A stretch of 64,000 nt of DNA from Bacteroidales bacterium (lineage in GTDB: Bacteria > Bacteroidota > Bacteroidia > Bacteroidales > GCA-2748055). A model generated the notes under the pieces. The model saw only the letters and a program-made list of their open reading frames with translations. It was not told where the DNA came from and made no database searches. Every line of letters begins with the position of its first letter. The stretch's first letter is position 1. The stretch is taken from the NCBI GenBank assembly GCA_029931975.1, contig JAOZQY010000008.1:9515-73514 (forward strand). The letters run 5' to 3'. The position numbers were made by a program, and so were the translations under genes. Shown here in pieces: positions 1 to 8,922 of the stretch.

Positions 1-207
1 AGTCTGTTTATCCAGTATTTGAAGACTGGAAAAGTACCGGGAGCCCGTACGGTTCAGGATGTAAAACGTCATTATGAATCGCTGGTTCCTGCAGGCCGGG
101 GTTGCCGTATTGAAGATGTGGTGAAGGCCATCAAGTATGTCATTGATCAGGAGTATGAAACAGGACAGGCCATACCGGTAACAGGTGGCCAGGTGATGTT
201 AAGTTAG
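1..207 (+). CDS. SDR-family oxidoreductase, C-terminal fragment
   Basis: Reading frame 1 is open from the window edge to the TAG at 205-207, so this is the 3' end of a gene that starts outside. The last residues (TGQAIPVTGGQVML) are the typical end of short-chain dehydrogenases, where a conserved GG follows the last strand. The wording resembles sorbitol-6-phosphate dehydrogenase-like SDRs of Bacteroidota. The HAD phosphatase starts 6 bases after the stop, so the two are probably cotranscribed. The catalytic Tyr-x-x-x-Lys and the Rossmann glycines lie upstream of the window, so substrate and cofactor cannot be judged. It could also be the dehydrogenase half of an aldolase-SDR fusion. Confidence 0.75.
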   Translation, partial: SLFIQYLKTGKVPGARTVQDVKRHYESLVPAGRGCRIEDVVKAIKYVIDQEYETGQAIPVTGGQVMLS

Positions 208-213
208 CTGCCT

Positions 214-873
214 ATGAAAGTAGAGGGAATTATTTTTGATCTGGATGGCACACTTGTCGATACCATCGATGATATTGGCGATTCCACCAATATATTACTC
301 AGGAGACATGGCTTTGATCCCTATGCTAAGAAAGATTTTCTAAATTGGATTGGAAACGGAGCAGTTCGTTTTGTTCAGAACGCTATTGGAGAGAAGGTTT
401 CCCGGGAGCAATTGAATGCTTATGTGATGGAGTTCAAGGAGATTTATGAAGAGAATCTCCACAAGAGGAGCCGGCTCTACGAAGGCGTCACCGGCATGCT
501 CAATGAGCTTGATCATCAGGGAGTGAAGCTTTCCATACTCTCCAATAAACCTCATCAACTCACCAAAAAAGTGGTGGAACATTATCTTTCTGCGTGGCCT
601 TTTGATCCTGTATTTGGTCAGCGTGAGGAGGTGGCCAGAAAACCAGATCCTGCCGCAGCTTTTGAGATAGCCGGAATGATGAAATTAAAGCCTCAGAATA
701 TTCTTTTTGTGGGAGATTCACGAGGGGATCTGGAAACTGCTAAAGCAGCTGGTATGATTCCAATGGGTGTCACATGGGGCTATGGTCAGCTTGTTTCCAG
801 GCACGGGAACGAGCAAATAAAAATCATCGAGCATCCACAGGTGTTGCTTGAGTATATTGGAACACAGAGATAA
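214..873 (+). CDS. HAD-superfamily phosphatase, phosphoglycolate phosphatase-like
   Basis: A 219-residue soluble hydrolase with all HAD motifs. Motif I is D9-x-D11-G-T, motif II is around S110-N111-K112, the KPDP segment is at 143-146 and the Mg-binding GDSRGD is at 167-172. The helical cap between motifs I and II is the type found in Gph/PGMB-like enzymes, which dephosphorylate small phospho-metabolites. It sits between two dehydrogenase genes and 12 bases before the next start, so I infer it handles a sugar or polyol phosphate of this pathway, possibly as a damage-control phosphatase. Substrate cannot be read from sequence. Confidence 0.85.
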   Translation: MKVEGIIFDLDGTLVDTIDDIGDSTNILLRRHGFDPYAKKDFLNWIGNGAVRFVQNAIGEKVSREQLNAYVMEFKEIYEENLHKRSRLYEGVTGMLNELDHQGVKLSILSNKPHQLTKKVVEHYLSAWPFDPVFGQREEVARKPDPAAAFEIAGMMKLKPQNILFVGDSRGDLETAKAAGMIPMGVTWGYGQLVSRHGNEQIKIIEHPQVLLEYIGTQR

Positions 874-885
874 TAAATAAAAAAA

Positions 886-2154
886 ATGAAGACAAAAGCA
901 GTTAGACTTTACGGAAAAAACGATCTGCGTATCGATGAGTTTGAATTACCGACCATGGGCGATGATGAAATATTGGCCAGGGTGGTTTCTGACAGTCTTT
1001 GCATGTCTTCATACAAGGCATCAATCCAGGGAACGGACCATAAGCGTATTCCGGACAATGTTGCAGAAAACCCGGTGATTATCGGTCATGAGTTTGCCGG
1101 GGAAATTATAGCGGTAGGAAGCAAATGGAGCTCCCGGTTTAATGCTGGAGATAAGTTTGCAATACAGCCAGCGTTGAATTATGAGGATGGTCCTGTGGGT
1201 GTGCTGAGTGCTCCGGGATATTCTTATTCCTATCTGGGTGGGGATGCCACCTATGTGCTTATTCCAAATGAGGTAATGGAGCTGGGATGCCTGCTTACTT
1301 ACAATGGACCCGGTTTTTTTCCGGCTTCCATGGCAGAACCACTCTCATGCGTGATAGGAGCCATGCACGCCAATTACCACATCAAACCGGGTAAATATGT
1401 GCATGATATGGAGATTGTGGGTGAAGGAAACCTGGCGATCCTGGCGGGGGTGGGGCCCATGGGGCTTGCTGCCATCAACTATGCTATTCATAGGGAAGAC
1501 CGCAAACCTGCTTTAATGGTGGTCACAGATATTGATCAGGATCGGCTCGACAGGGCGGCCCATCTTTATTCCCCCGAGCTGGCCAGAAGCAAGGGGATCG
1601 ACCTGCAGTATATCAATACCTCCTCTATGTCGGATCCGGTGGCCCATATGAGAGCCCTGACCAACGAAGTTGGCTTTCATGATGTGTTTGTATTTGCACC
1701 GGTAGCACCTGTCATTGAACAGGCGGACCAGTTGCTTGCATTTGATGGCTGTCTTAATTTCTTTGCTGGTCCGGCCGATCCCACTTTCAGCGCAAAACTT
1801 AATTTCTACAATGTCCATTATGCCTTTACCCATATTGTGGGGACCAGCGGTGGAAATACTGACGATATCAAGGAATCACTTGATATGATGGAAAAAGGAT
1901 TGAATCCTTCGGGCTTGATCACCCATATCGGGGGACTCAATGCAGTGCCGGAATCGACGCTGAGGCTGCCTAAAATACCAGGAGGAAAGAAATTGATCTA
2001 TACTCATATGGAGATGCCGCTTACAGCCATTGCCGATTTTCGGAAACTGGGGGAGAAGAATCCCATGTTCAGCGATCTGGCCGATATTTGCGATCGCTAT
2101 GATGGTTTATGGTCGGTTGAAGCCGAGGATCTGCTGCTGAAGTATTGCGGGTAG
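886..2154 (+). CDS. Zinc-type medium-chain dehydrogenase, L-sorbose-1-phosphate reductase-like
   Basis: A 422-residue MDR alcohol dehydrogenase. The N-terminal catalytic domain has a possible zinc ligand at C38 or so (DSLCMSS) and a GHEFAG motif near residue 66. The Rossmann glycine motif GVGPMGL lies near residue 190. Length and layout fit the SorE-like group of reductases that interconvert ketose-1-phosphates and hexitol phosphates. It follows the SDR and HAD genes with short spacing, and together with the kinase and isomerase further on it suggests a redox route for a ketose phosphate. The exact substrate is inference; generic polyol dehydrogenase is the alternative. Confidence 0.8.
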   Translation: MKTKAVRLYGKNDLRIDEFELPTMGDDEILARVVSDSLCMSSYKASIQGTDHKRIPDNVAENPVIIGHEFAGEIIAVGSKWSSRFNAGDKFAIQPALNYEDGPVGVLSAPGYSYSYLGGDATYVLIPNEVMELGCLLTYNGPGFFPASMAEPLSCVIGAMHANYHIKPGKYVHDMEIVGEGNLAILAGVGPMGLAAINYAIHREDRKPALMVVTDIDQDRLDRAAHLYSPELARSKGIDLQYINTSSMSDPVAHMRALTNEVGFHDVFVFAPVAPVIEQADQLLAFDGCLNFFAGPADPTFSAKLNFYNVHYAFTHIVGTSGGNTDDIKESLDMMEKGLNPSGLITHIGGLNAVPESTLRLPKIPGGKKLIYTHMEMPLTAIADFRKLGEKNPMFSDLADICDRYDGLWSVEAEDLLLKYCG

Positions 2155-2159
2155 TAAAG

Positions 2160-2225
2160 TCAATGTGTGCCATCACAAAAAGGTTTGTGCATTAATTCCC
2201 CACAACGACAAAGTGCGATGCTTAG
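2160..2225 (-). pseudogene. CDGSH iron-sulfur protein, 3' remnant
   Basis: Just downstream of the AraC gene, in a different frame, the minus strand reads about 20 codons ending in a TGA at 2162-2160. They spell a CDGSH cluster motif: C-R-C-G-E, then K-P-F-C-D-G-T-H. All four cluster ligands of the family (three Cys and one His) are present, although the usual Ser/Thr after the CxCxx is Leu. There is no start or N-terminal half in this frame that is independent of the AraC gene, so I read it as a leftover 3' end. A frameshifted C-terminal extension of the regulator is the other option. Confidence 0.55.
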
Positions 2226-3154
2226 CTTATCAAGATTGAAGATATTCCCAGTACACTGTTCTTCCTGTATGCCCCAGGTGAAGTTTGCATGGTTTTTGTA
2301 AATACCCTGGTAAAGTAGTACCGATCGGAAAATCCACAGGAGGCTGCAATCTGATCTATGGATAGATCGCTGTGGTGTAAAAGGTTGCATGCTTTTGCCA
2401 CACGCATTCTGCTCAGGTATTTTCTGGGTGAAAATCCTGTTTGATCTTTGAAGAGCCGGGCAAAGGCATTGACCGACATTCCACCCAGCCTGGAGAGGGT
2501 ATTGTTGGATATCTCTGTTTCCCTGATGTTTTGTTCCATATGCCGGATCCCATTAATCACCCTGCTATCCAGTTTTTTATTCTTCCAGATATTGGAGGGT
2601 AAGAAGTGCAGTACTGAGAAGAGAAGAGAGAAGAGTTCCAGACTGCTGGTCTGATTGAATTTCACCCGGCCCTCAATCAGCTGTTCTGTGATGGATTTGA
2701 TTAATAACTTCTGACCTGCTTTCATATCAAACACAAAGATATCCGGGGAGATGGTGTCGTAGGGATAACCCAGAGTGAAATGTATAAAGAGATGCAGGAC
2801 GGTTCCGGCGATGGCCATTTCTTCTTCCATCTCCCTGCTTTCCACGCGTCCACCCTGCAAGGAATATGGTTGCTCCGGGGCTACGGTACTCTCTTCGATA
2901 TCTGTGGCAAAAGGTGTGTTTGGGGGAATCAGGATGATCTTGTCAGTTTCCAGGTAGATCGTCCTATTGTACACAACTTTTGCTCGTCCCGATTTGTTCC
3001 AGTAAAGTCTCCAGAAAGGGAAGGCCATCTGCTGACTCTTCCATTCGGACATCCACCAGTACCTGCAGCATAAAAGCCTTGGAAGCACTTCCTGGAACTC
3101 CTGTATTCTGCTGGAGGGATCCCCCTCCGGGGGTATTTCCTGGAACCTGAACAT
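2222..3154 (-). CDS. AraC-family transcriptional regulator
   Basis: A 310-residue regulator. The N-terminal about 190 residues look like a cupin-type sensing domain (a beta-rich stretch with IILIPPNTPF). The C-terminal about 100 residues carry the two helix-turn-helix motifs of AraC/XylS proteins: LSRLGGMSVNAFARLFKDQTG, followed by IDQIAASCGFSDRYYFTRVF and the closing SPGAYRK. It is transcribed divergently from the FGGY kinase gene with about 100 bases between the starts, so it most likely senses the sugar or its phosphate and controls both directions. A TAnnTTTG box lies just upstream on the same strand. Confidence 0.88.
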   Translation of the reverse strand: MFRFQEIPPEGDPSSRIQEFQEVLPRLLCCRYWWMSEWKSQQMAFPFWRLYWNKSGRAKVVYNRTIYLETDKIILIPPNTPFATDIEESTVAPEQPYSLQGGRVESREMEEEMAIAGTVLHLFIHFTLGYPYDTISPDIFVFDMKAGQKLLIKSITEQLIEGRVKFNQTSSLELFSLLFSVLHFLPSNIWKNKKLDSRVINGIRHMEQNIRETEISNNTLSRLGGMSVNAFARLFKDQTGFSPRKYLSRMRVAKACNLLHHSDLSIDQIAASCGFSDRYYFTRVFTKTMQTSPGAYRKNSVLGISSILIS

Positions 3155-3177
3155 TTATGGAATGGTTGATATGTACA

Positions 3178-3185
3178 CAAATCTA
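3178..3185 (-). promoter_or_regulatory. Putative -7 box of the AraC gene
   Basis: The minus strand reads TAGATTTG, a perfect match to the Bacteroidota TAnnTTTG element, placed 24 bases before the AraC start codon. No clear TTTG -33 box is seen at the expected distance. Confidence 0.45.
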
Positions 3186-3198
3186 AGCAATTATTCCA

Positions 3199-3228
3199 TT
3201 GAACGCTTTCCATTTCTGCTCTATCTTG
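3199..3228 (+). promoter_or_regulatory. Possible promoter of the kinase-fucI operon
   Basis: TTG at 3199-3201, a 20-base spacer and TATCTTG at 3222-3228 resemble the Bacteroidota TTTG / TAnnTTTG pair with mismatches. The position, about 25 bases before the chosen kinase start, is sensible. Confidence 0.3.
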
Positions 3229-3251
3229 CATCTTGTTCAGAAAACACTTTA

Positions 3252-4718
3252 ATGAAAAGAAAGGAAGTAGATTTTAGTGCCATTGCAGTGGATATGGGAG
3301 CCGGAAGTATCCGGGTGATGCTTGCCACTCTTGTGAAGGATAAGATATCCCTGGAGGAGATTCACAGAGTCAACAATGAGATCAGGGTACAGGATGGAAC
3401 TGATATCTGGGATATGGAACAAATTACACGGGAAATTCTTTGGGGTATATCAAAGGCAATTGATGCCGCTCCAACGCCGCCTTTAAGCGTTGGTGTCGAT
3501 TCCTGGGGCGTGGATTTTGTACTGCTTGATAATAATGATGAACTGGTGGAAACCCCTGTCGCTTACAGGGACAAACGTACCGAAGGGATGAAGGAACAGT
3601 GGAAGAAGCTGATGCCCGACCAGGATACTTTCGTCCGCACCGGGATAAATTTCTACATCTTCAATACCCTTTACCAGTTGCTTTCCATGAAGGGAGGGAG
3701 GGCTCTTCAACGAACATCAAAGATACTTTTCATGCCTTCCTACATCAACTTCCTGCTGTCAGGAGAGGCAGTCAATGAGCTGAGTATTGCTTCCACATCC
3801 CAGATGCTTGCTGTGGATGGGACCCAGTGGGACAAGCAGATTCTGGAAAAGCTCGAACTTAAGGAAGAGAAATTGGGAGGGGTGATTCCTTCCGGTACAA
3901 AACTGGGCCCGGTTATGCATCCGGATATATGGGATAAAGGCTTGGAATGTGTTGCTGTTTGTGGTCATGATACGGCCTGTGTAGTAGCCGCCATACCTGT
4001 TGAGAATCCCAATTTTGCCTTTATTTCGGCAGGCACCTGGTGCATTATGGGAATAGAGTCCAGCCAGCCTCTGCTTAGCCAGGAGGCATACCAATTGGGC
4101 ATCACCAATGAAAGGGGATATGGCTCTACTTATCGCCCTTTAAAAAATATTGTTGGCTTATGGCTGCTACAGGGTTTGAAGAGGCATTTGTCTTCCGAAA
4201 TCACCTATACCCAGATGGAAACTATGGTTCAGGGAGAGGCTGATGTGAGCCAGGTTATTGATCCTGATGATCCGGCTTTCTATAATCCTGAAGATATGAA
4301 GGATGCCTTTGACAGCTACTTTAAAAAAACAGCTCAGCCGCTTCCTGAGCGATTTAGCGACTATATCCGCTGCGCATATGACAGTCTCTGCTTTTCATTC
4401 CGGTATCATATGGAGATGCTGGAAAAACTTTCCCATAAACCCATTGAGGTCTTACATGTTGTGGGAGGAGGAAGTCAGTCGGATTACCTGTGCCAGCACA
4501 TAGCCTCCATCTGTGAAAGGGAAGTGATTTCTGGTCCGGTGGAAGGGGCAGCCATGGGGAATATACTTATCCAGGGAATCGCCATGGGGAAGGTCGAGGA
4601 TATTCAGGCGGGCAGGGACCTGGTGAGACGGTCATGCCGGATTAATAGATACCGGTCCGAAGTCCCCCTTGCAGCAACAGAAGAACGATACAGAAAATAC
4701 TTAGAATTAAAAACTTAG
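3252..4718 (+). CDS. FGGY carbohydrate kinase, rhamnulokinase/fuculokinase type
   Basis: A kinase of about 488 residues of the RhaB/FucK branch of the FGGY family. It phosphorylates a 6-deoxyketose such as L-fuculose or L-rhamnulose at C1. The N-terminal phosphate motif (AVDMGAGSIRVML), the signature VGVDSWGVDFVLLD and YRDKRTEGM are present. The C-terminal nucleotide site VVGGGSQSDYLCQ is near residue 410. The frame is open 30 codons further upstream, but the ATG at 3252 gives the normal N-terminus of the family. It is followed after 6 bases by fucI. In Bacteroidota this family commonly serves as the fucose pathway kinase, so L-fuculose is my preferred substrate by context. Confidence 0.88.
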   Translation: MKRKEVDFSAIAVDMGAGSIRVMLATLVKDKISLEEIHRVNNEIRVQDGTDIWDMEQITREILWGISKAIDAAPTPPLSVGVDSWGVDFVLLDNNDELVETPVAYRDKRTEGMKEQWKKLMPDQDTFVRTGINFYIFNTLYQLLSMKGGRALQRTSKILFMPSYINFLLSGEAVNELSIASTSQMLAVDGTQWDKQILEKLELKEEKLGGVIPSGTKLGPVMHPDIWDKGLECVAVCGHDTACVVAAIPVENPNFAFISAGTWCIMGIESSQPLLSQEAYQLGITNERGYGSTYRPLKNIVGLWLLQGLKRHLSSEITYTQMETMVQGEADVSQVIDPDDPAFYNPEDMKDAFDSYFKKTAQPLPERFSDYIRCAYDSLCFSFRYHMEMLEKLSHKPIEVLHVVGGGSQSDYLCQHIASICEREVISGPVEGAAMGNILIQGIAMGKVEDIQAGRDLVRRSCRINRYRSEVPLAATEERYRKYLELKT

Positions 4719-4724
4719 CATAGC

Positions 4725-6506
4725 ATGAGCAAAAAAAGATTGATCGGTCAGGCCCCCAAGGTTGGGATCAGACCCGCCATCGATGGAAGGCAAAAGGGTG
4801 TAAGAGAATCGCTGGAAGAGCAAACCATGAAGATGGCCCGTAGTGCCGCTTCATTGATAGAATCGAATCTTAAACATATGGACGGTACAAAGGTGGAGTG
4901 CATCATTGCCGACACCTGTATCGGGGGAGTGGCCGAGGCTGCTGCCACTGCAGATAAATTTGCCCGTGAAGGGGTGGGAGTGAGTCTGACTGTGACGCCT
5001 TGCTGGTGCTATGGAAGTGAAACCATTGATATGGATCCACTGCTCCCCAAGGCCATCTGGGGTTTTAACGGTACCGAACGTCCGGGAGCCGTGTACCTGG
5101 CTGCGGCCCTTGCCGGGCATAACCAGAAGGGAATACCTGCCTTTGGCATCTATGGAAAGGATGTTCAGGATTCAGATGACACTTCCATCCCGGAAGATGT
5201 GAAGGGCAAGATACTCACCTTTGTACAGGCGGGACTGGCTGTGGCTACCATGAAGGGAAAGTCTTACTTATCCATGGGTAGTGTATCCATGGGAATTGCT
5301 GGTTCCATTGTGGATGCCGGCTTCTTCGAGGACTATCTTGGCATGCGCTGTGAATATGTGGATATGTCGGAATTTACCCGCAGGGTTGAGGAAGGGATCT
5401 TCGATCCGGAAGAGCTGAGTCTGGCCCTGGAGTGGATTGGGAAGAACTGTAAGGAGGGCAAAGATTATAATCCTGAGGAGGTGCAGAAGTCGCCCGAAAA
5501 AAAGGCGGAGGAGTGGGAGTTTGTGGCCAAAATGGCCCTTATCGGGCGCGATCTGATGGAGGGGAATCCTAGATTGAAGGAGCTTGGCTTCGGAGAAGAA
5601 GCCATGGGGCATAATGCTATTGTGGCAGGGTTCCAGGGACAGCGGCAGTGGACCGACCATTTCCCCAACGGAGACTTTATGGAGGCCATTCTCTGTTCAT
5701 CCTTCGACTGGAACGGCATTCGCCAGCCTTACATGTTGGCCACCGAGAACGACAGTCTGAACGGTGTGGCCATGCTCTTTGGTCACCTGTTGACTGGAGC
5801 GGCCCAGGTGTTCAGCGATGTGCGCACCTACTGGAGCCCGGAGGCAGTAAAGCGGGTAACAGGTTTCGAACTTACAGGTGATGCAAAGGATGGGTTTATC
5901 CACCTGATCAATTCCGGCTCTTCTGCCCTGGATGGAACGGGCGAGCAGACCATTAACGGCTTACCGGCCATGAAACCCTGGTATGAGATTAAGGAAGAAG
6001 AGGCTCAGCTTTGTCTTAACAGCACCACCTGGGGCCCGGCTGATATAGGTTATTTTCGGGGAGGTGGATTTTCATCCACCTTCAACACAAAGGGTGGAAT
6101 GCCCATCACAATGAGCCGTATCAATATCATTAAGGGACTGGGACCGGCCCTGCAGATAGCTGAAGGCTATACCATTGATCTTCCCGAAAAAGTGCATTTC
6201 ACACTTAGCGAACGCACCAATCCCACCTGGCCAACCACCTGGTTCGTGCCCAGGCTCACAGGGGAGGGGGACTTCAGGGATGTGTATTCTGTAATGGCTA
6301 ACTGGGGAGCAAACCATGGAGCATTTTCCTACGGTCACCTGGGTTCAAGGCTAATGGCCCTGGCATCCATGTTGCGGATTCCGGTCTGCATGCACAATGT
6401 ACCTGAAGAACAGATATTCAGGCCCAGCGCCTGGTCAGCCTTTGGAATGGATAAAGAGGGAGCCGATTACCGGGCCTGTGAAGTTTACGGTCCACTCTAC
6501 AAATAA
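4725..6506 (+). CDS. fucI: L-fucose isomerase
   Basis: A 593-residue, full-length FucI that converts L-fucose to L-fuculose in the cytoplasm with a divalent metal. Typical blocks are GIRPAIDGR near the start, [44 protein letters not shown] and, near the C-terminus, [14 protein letters not shown], which carries a histidine in the metal-binding region. Members of the family also accept D-arabinose and L-galactose. It is cotranscribed with the kinase upstream. A remnant of a second, diverged fucI 3' end is found about 1.9 kb downstream. Confidence 0.96.
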   Translation: MSKKRLIGQAPKVGIRPAIDGRQKGVRESLEEQTMKMARSAASLIESNLKHMDGTKVECIIADTCIGGVAEAAATADKFAREGVGVSLTVTPCWCYGSETIDMDPLLPKAIWGFNGTERPGAVYLAAALAGHNQKGIPAFGIYGKDVQDSDDTSIPEDVKGKILTFVQAGLAVATMKGKSYLSMGSVSMGIAGSIVDAGFFEDYLGMRCEYVDMSEFTRRVEEGIFDPEELSLALEWIGKNCKEGKDYNPEEVQKSPEKKAEEWEFVAKMALIGRDLMEGNPRLKELGFGEEAMGHNAIVAGFQGQRQWTDHFPNGDFMEAILCSSFDWNGIRQPYMLATENDSLNGVAMLFGHLLTGAAQVFSDVRTYWSPEAVKRVTGFELTGDAKDGFIHLINSGSSALDGTGEQTINGLPAMKPWYEIKEEEAQLCLNSTTWGPADIGYFRGGGFSSTFNTKGGMPITMSRINIIKGLGPALQIAEGYTIDLPEKVHFTLSERTNPTWPTTWFVPRLTGEGDFRDVYSVMANWGANHGAFSYGHLGSRLMALASMLRIPVCMHNVPEEQIFRPSAWSAFGMDKEGADYRACEVYGPLYK

Positions 6507-6541
6507 CTAAGAATTTTCATGAATCTATTCATACAGAAAAG

Positions 6542-7684
6542 ATGAAACAACTTGTATTATTCACCCTGCTGTTTTCCCTGCTATCTCAGGTGAGTTATTC
6601 GCAGAAGAAGATATGGGATGAAACTGAAGCTCAGAAAAAGGAGCGCATGGCCTGGTGGACAGAAGCGAGATTTGGAATGTTTATTCACTGGGGATTGTAT
6701 GCCCAGCCTGCCAGACATGAATGGGTGAAAAAACGTGAACGTATTTCAGAGAAGGATTATCAAAAGTACTTTGAGATGTTCAATCCCGATTTATTCGACC
6801 CTGTCGAATGGGCAAAAAAAGCCAAGGCTGCCGGGATGAAATATGCTGTGATTACTTCCAAACACCATGAAGGTTTCAATATGTTCGCATCGGAGTACAC
6901 CGATTATGATATCATGAATACTCCCTAATATACAATCGACCGGATTCATCCCCGGAGTGCCAAAACACAGGAAGAATATGATGAACTGAATAAGGACCGT
7001 GACATGGGCATATACCGGAAATACCTTAAAAACCAGTTTCGCGAGATACTGAGCTCTTACGGAAAGATTGATATTCTCTGGCTTGATTTCTCTTTTCCTG
7101 GCGAGTTTGGCAAAGACCGGGACGATTGGGGTTCGGTGGAATTGCTAAAAATGGTTCGCGAACTCCAGCCCGAAATTCTTATAAATGACCGCGCCGATCT
7201 GAAGGATTACGCTGGAGGATGGGATTTTACAACCCCGGAACAATACAAGGTTCAAAAATGGCCTGAGATTAACGGGGAAAGGATTCCCTGGGAAACCTGC
7301 CAGACTTTTTCCGGATCCTGGGGATATCATCGGGACGAGTATACATGGAAGGATACAAAACAATTGCTTGTTCTGTTGATTGAATCAGTCAGCAAGGGAG
7401 GGAATTTGTTATTGAATGTGGGTCCCACTGCAAGGGGAACATTTGATAGTCGAGCCGATAAGGCTCTGTCTGAAATGGGAAAGTGGATGAAATACAACAG
7501 CCGGTCCATTTATGGCTGCACCCAGGCACCTGGTGAATATACAGCACCGGATAATACCCTGTTAACCTACAATCCTGGCGGGCACTGGGCCAGTCAGGAA
7601 AACAAAGAAAACGATGTATATTTATTGTTGCCGGTGAACAAGCCAGGAGTAGAAATTCCCGTGATTGAATTGTACCTGAAGTGA
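6542..7684 (+). pseudogene. GH29 alpha-L-fucosidase, internally deleted with a stop codon
   Basis: One frame carries both halves of a GH29 fucosidase. The first half has a signal peptide (about residues 1-20) followed by MFIHWGLYAQ and the active-site pair SKHHEGF. The second half has ILWLDFSFPG, whose Asp is the expected nucleophile, and GGNLLLNVGP. Between them, after DYDIMNTP, a TAA at 6926-6928 is followed at once by YTIDRIHPRSA. Compared with the intact GH29 gene at 11.1 kb, about 30-35 residues are missing here, including the FYYS-like strand that supplies a substrate-contact tyrosine in this family. So this is a deletion plus stop, not just a point nonsense change. Assembly error is possible. 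Confidence 0.85.
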
Positions 7685-7714
7685 GATAGCCGGAATGGCA
7701 GAAAAAACTAAACT

Positions 7715-8326
7715 ATGAAAAAACTGCAAAAGCTGGCTATGGTGCTGGCAATGGGACTGATTGTAAGCGGATGCGATTCTGCTGAAAGCCTTTTTGATGG
7801 CAAGAGCCTGGAAGGGTGGACCTGCGACCCGGTGGAACAGGCCGAGGACTGGAAAGCTGTGGATGGTGAATTGTTGGGAGAGAATCCCGGCGAGCTGGGT
7901 TCCATCATCTGGACCAACAGAAAGTTCAAAGATTTCGAGGTAGAACTGGAGTATATCGCCCTTGTGGATGATTACGATTCGGGTATCTTTATCCGGGGAT
8001 TGACCCACCAGGTTCAGATTGGGATATCCAGGTCGCTGGAGAAGGATATGACCGCCTGTATCTATGCGCCCAAGGACGAACTGGGCAGTTACCCGGGTCA
8101 GACCGACAAGGTAAGCGATATACATAAGATCGGGGAATGGAACCACCTGAAGGTGCTTGTCAAAGGCAAACAGATACAGACCATATTGAACGGGGAACCC
8201 ATGGTGGACTATACTGGCCTGGTGCTGGAAGATGAAGGTCCCATTGGATTACAGTTGCATGGCGGTGTGCATATGTCCGTAAAATTCCGTAACATCAAGG
8301 TTCGGCCTGAGCTGGTGACCTTGTAG
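7715..8326 (+). CDS. DUF1080 lipoprotein (3-keto-disaccharide hydrolase-like)
   Basis: A 203-residue exported protein. The N-terminus is a lipoprotein signal with lipobox VSGC near residue 20. The rest is one concanavalin-like DUF1080 domain ([11 protein letters not shown] at the start, then [26 protein letters not shown] and FRNIKVRP). Some DUF1080 proteins are known to cleave 3-keto-disaccharides, and they often occur with Gfo/Idh/MocA oxidoreductases, as here. It follows the broken fucosidase by 30 bases in the same direction and probably belonged to its operon. Substrate unknown. Confidence 0.85.
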   Translation: MKKLQKLAMVLAMGLIVSGCDSAESLFDGKSLEGWTCDPVEQAEDWKAVDGELLGENPGELGSIIWTNRKFKDFEVELEYIALVDDYDSGIFIRGLTHQVQIGISRSLEKDMTACIYAPKDELGSYPGQTDKVSDIHKIGEWNHLKVLVKGKQIQTILNGEPMVDYTGLVLEDEGPIGLQLHGGVHMSVKFRNIKVRPELVTL

Positions 8327-8336
8327 AGCGATTCAG

Positions 8337-8435
8337 GCATTATTCCGCGACCCATACGCCGGGTCAGCCTTTGGAATGGATAGAGAGGGAGCCGATTACC
8401 GGGTCTGTGAAAACTATGGACCGCTATATAAATAG
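8337..8435 (+). pseudogene. Second fucI, 3' remnant of about 32 codons
   Basis: Right after the DUF1080 stop, frame 8337-8435 reads the C-terminus of L-fucose isomerase: [18 protein letters not shown], then NYGPLYK and a TAG. It closely matches the end of the intact fucI at about 6418-6506. The DNA differences are largely at third codon positions (tac/tat, ggt/gga, cca/ccg, ctc/cta and the stop itself). So the fragment diverged while still coding and was then truncated; it is not a recent copy. No start or upstream fucI sequence remains. Confidence 0.85.
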
Positions 8436-8461
8436 CGCTCGTTTCCTTTCCGGAGCATTTA

Positions 8462-8900
8462 TCAGTCGTATGCTTTTCTGAATTCTTCATTTCCCAGTAT
8501 TGGCCTTATAAATTCATGCCATTCCTCCGTGTTCCTTGTTCCTAAATGGCTATGGGTAATGAAGTATTTCTGTGGAATAGGATGGGTTCCAATAACAAGC
8601 GGAACATCATATTTCTCCTCAATAAATTTTTTAAAATGTGATATGTTAGGGCAGGGGGGGAAGCCTACAACGAATCCTGTTGCAAAATGTATGGCTTCAG
8701 CACCATATCTTTATCATTTCCTCAGGAGCATATTCAATATTGCCTCCCGGACATCCTCCACAACTTGTATATCCGGCTATTTCAAGAGCTGATTCTTTCG
8801 GATAAATATCGAAAGCACCTTCTCTGTTTTGCATTGCTCTGAAGCATTTTCCGCCAGCACAACTCTTGTACCAGTCACAAATTATTATTCCAATTTTCAT
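8462..8900 (-). pseudogene. CGGC-domain protein, frameshifted
   Basis: The minus strand from the ATG at 8900 reads MKIGIIICDWYKSCAGGKCF, then TSCGGCPGGNIEYAPEEMIK, the hallmark of CGGC-domain proteins. That frame then ends. The continuation (GAEAIHFATGFVVGFPPCPN through GTHPIPQKYF to EFRKAYD and a TGA at 8464-8462) is in a frame shifted by one base. The extra base lies at about 8711-8716 on the plus strand (tatctttatc). The span is one base more than a multiple of three, so a single insertion explains it. Intact length would be about 145 residues. The cysteines suggest metal binding, but the family function is unproven. It lies 22 bases after the sulfatase gene. Confidence 0.82.
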
Positions 8901-8922
8901 AATAAATATCTCCAATTGTTTT

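Noticed and set aside
6926-6928. In-frame TAA in the fucosidase as recoding or programmed readthrough
   Set aside because: About 30 active-site residues are missing at the same point, so readthrough would not restore the enzyme.
6430-8435. The two fucI ends as attachment-site repeats of an integrated element
   Set aside because: No integrase or recombinase lies between them and the differences are codon-like, which fits two diverged genes better than an att duplication.
8653-8660. A run of seven G as cause of the CGGC frameshift
   Set aside because: The run encodes the conserved GFPPCP segment in the correct downstream frame, so the lesion must lie before it, at about 8711-8716.
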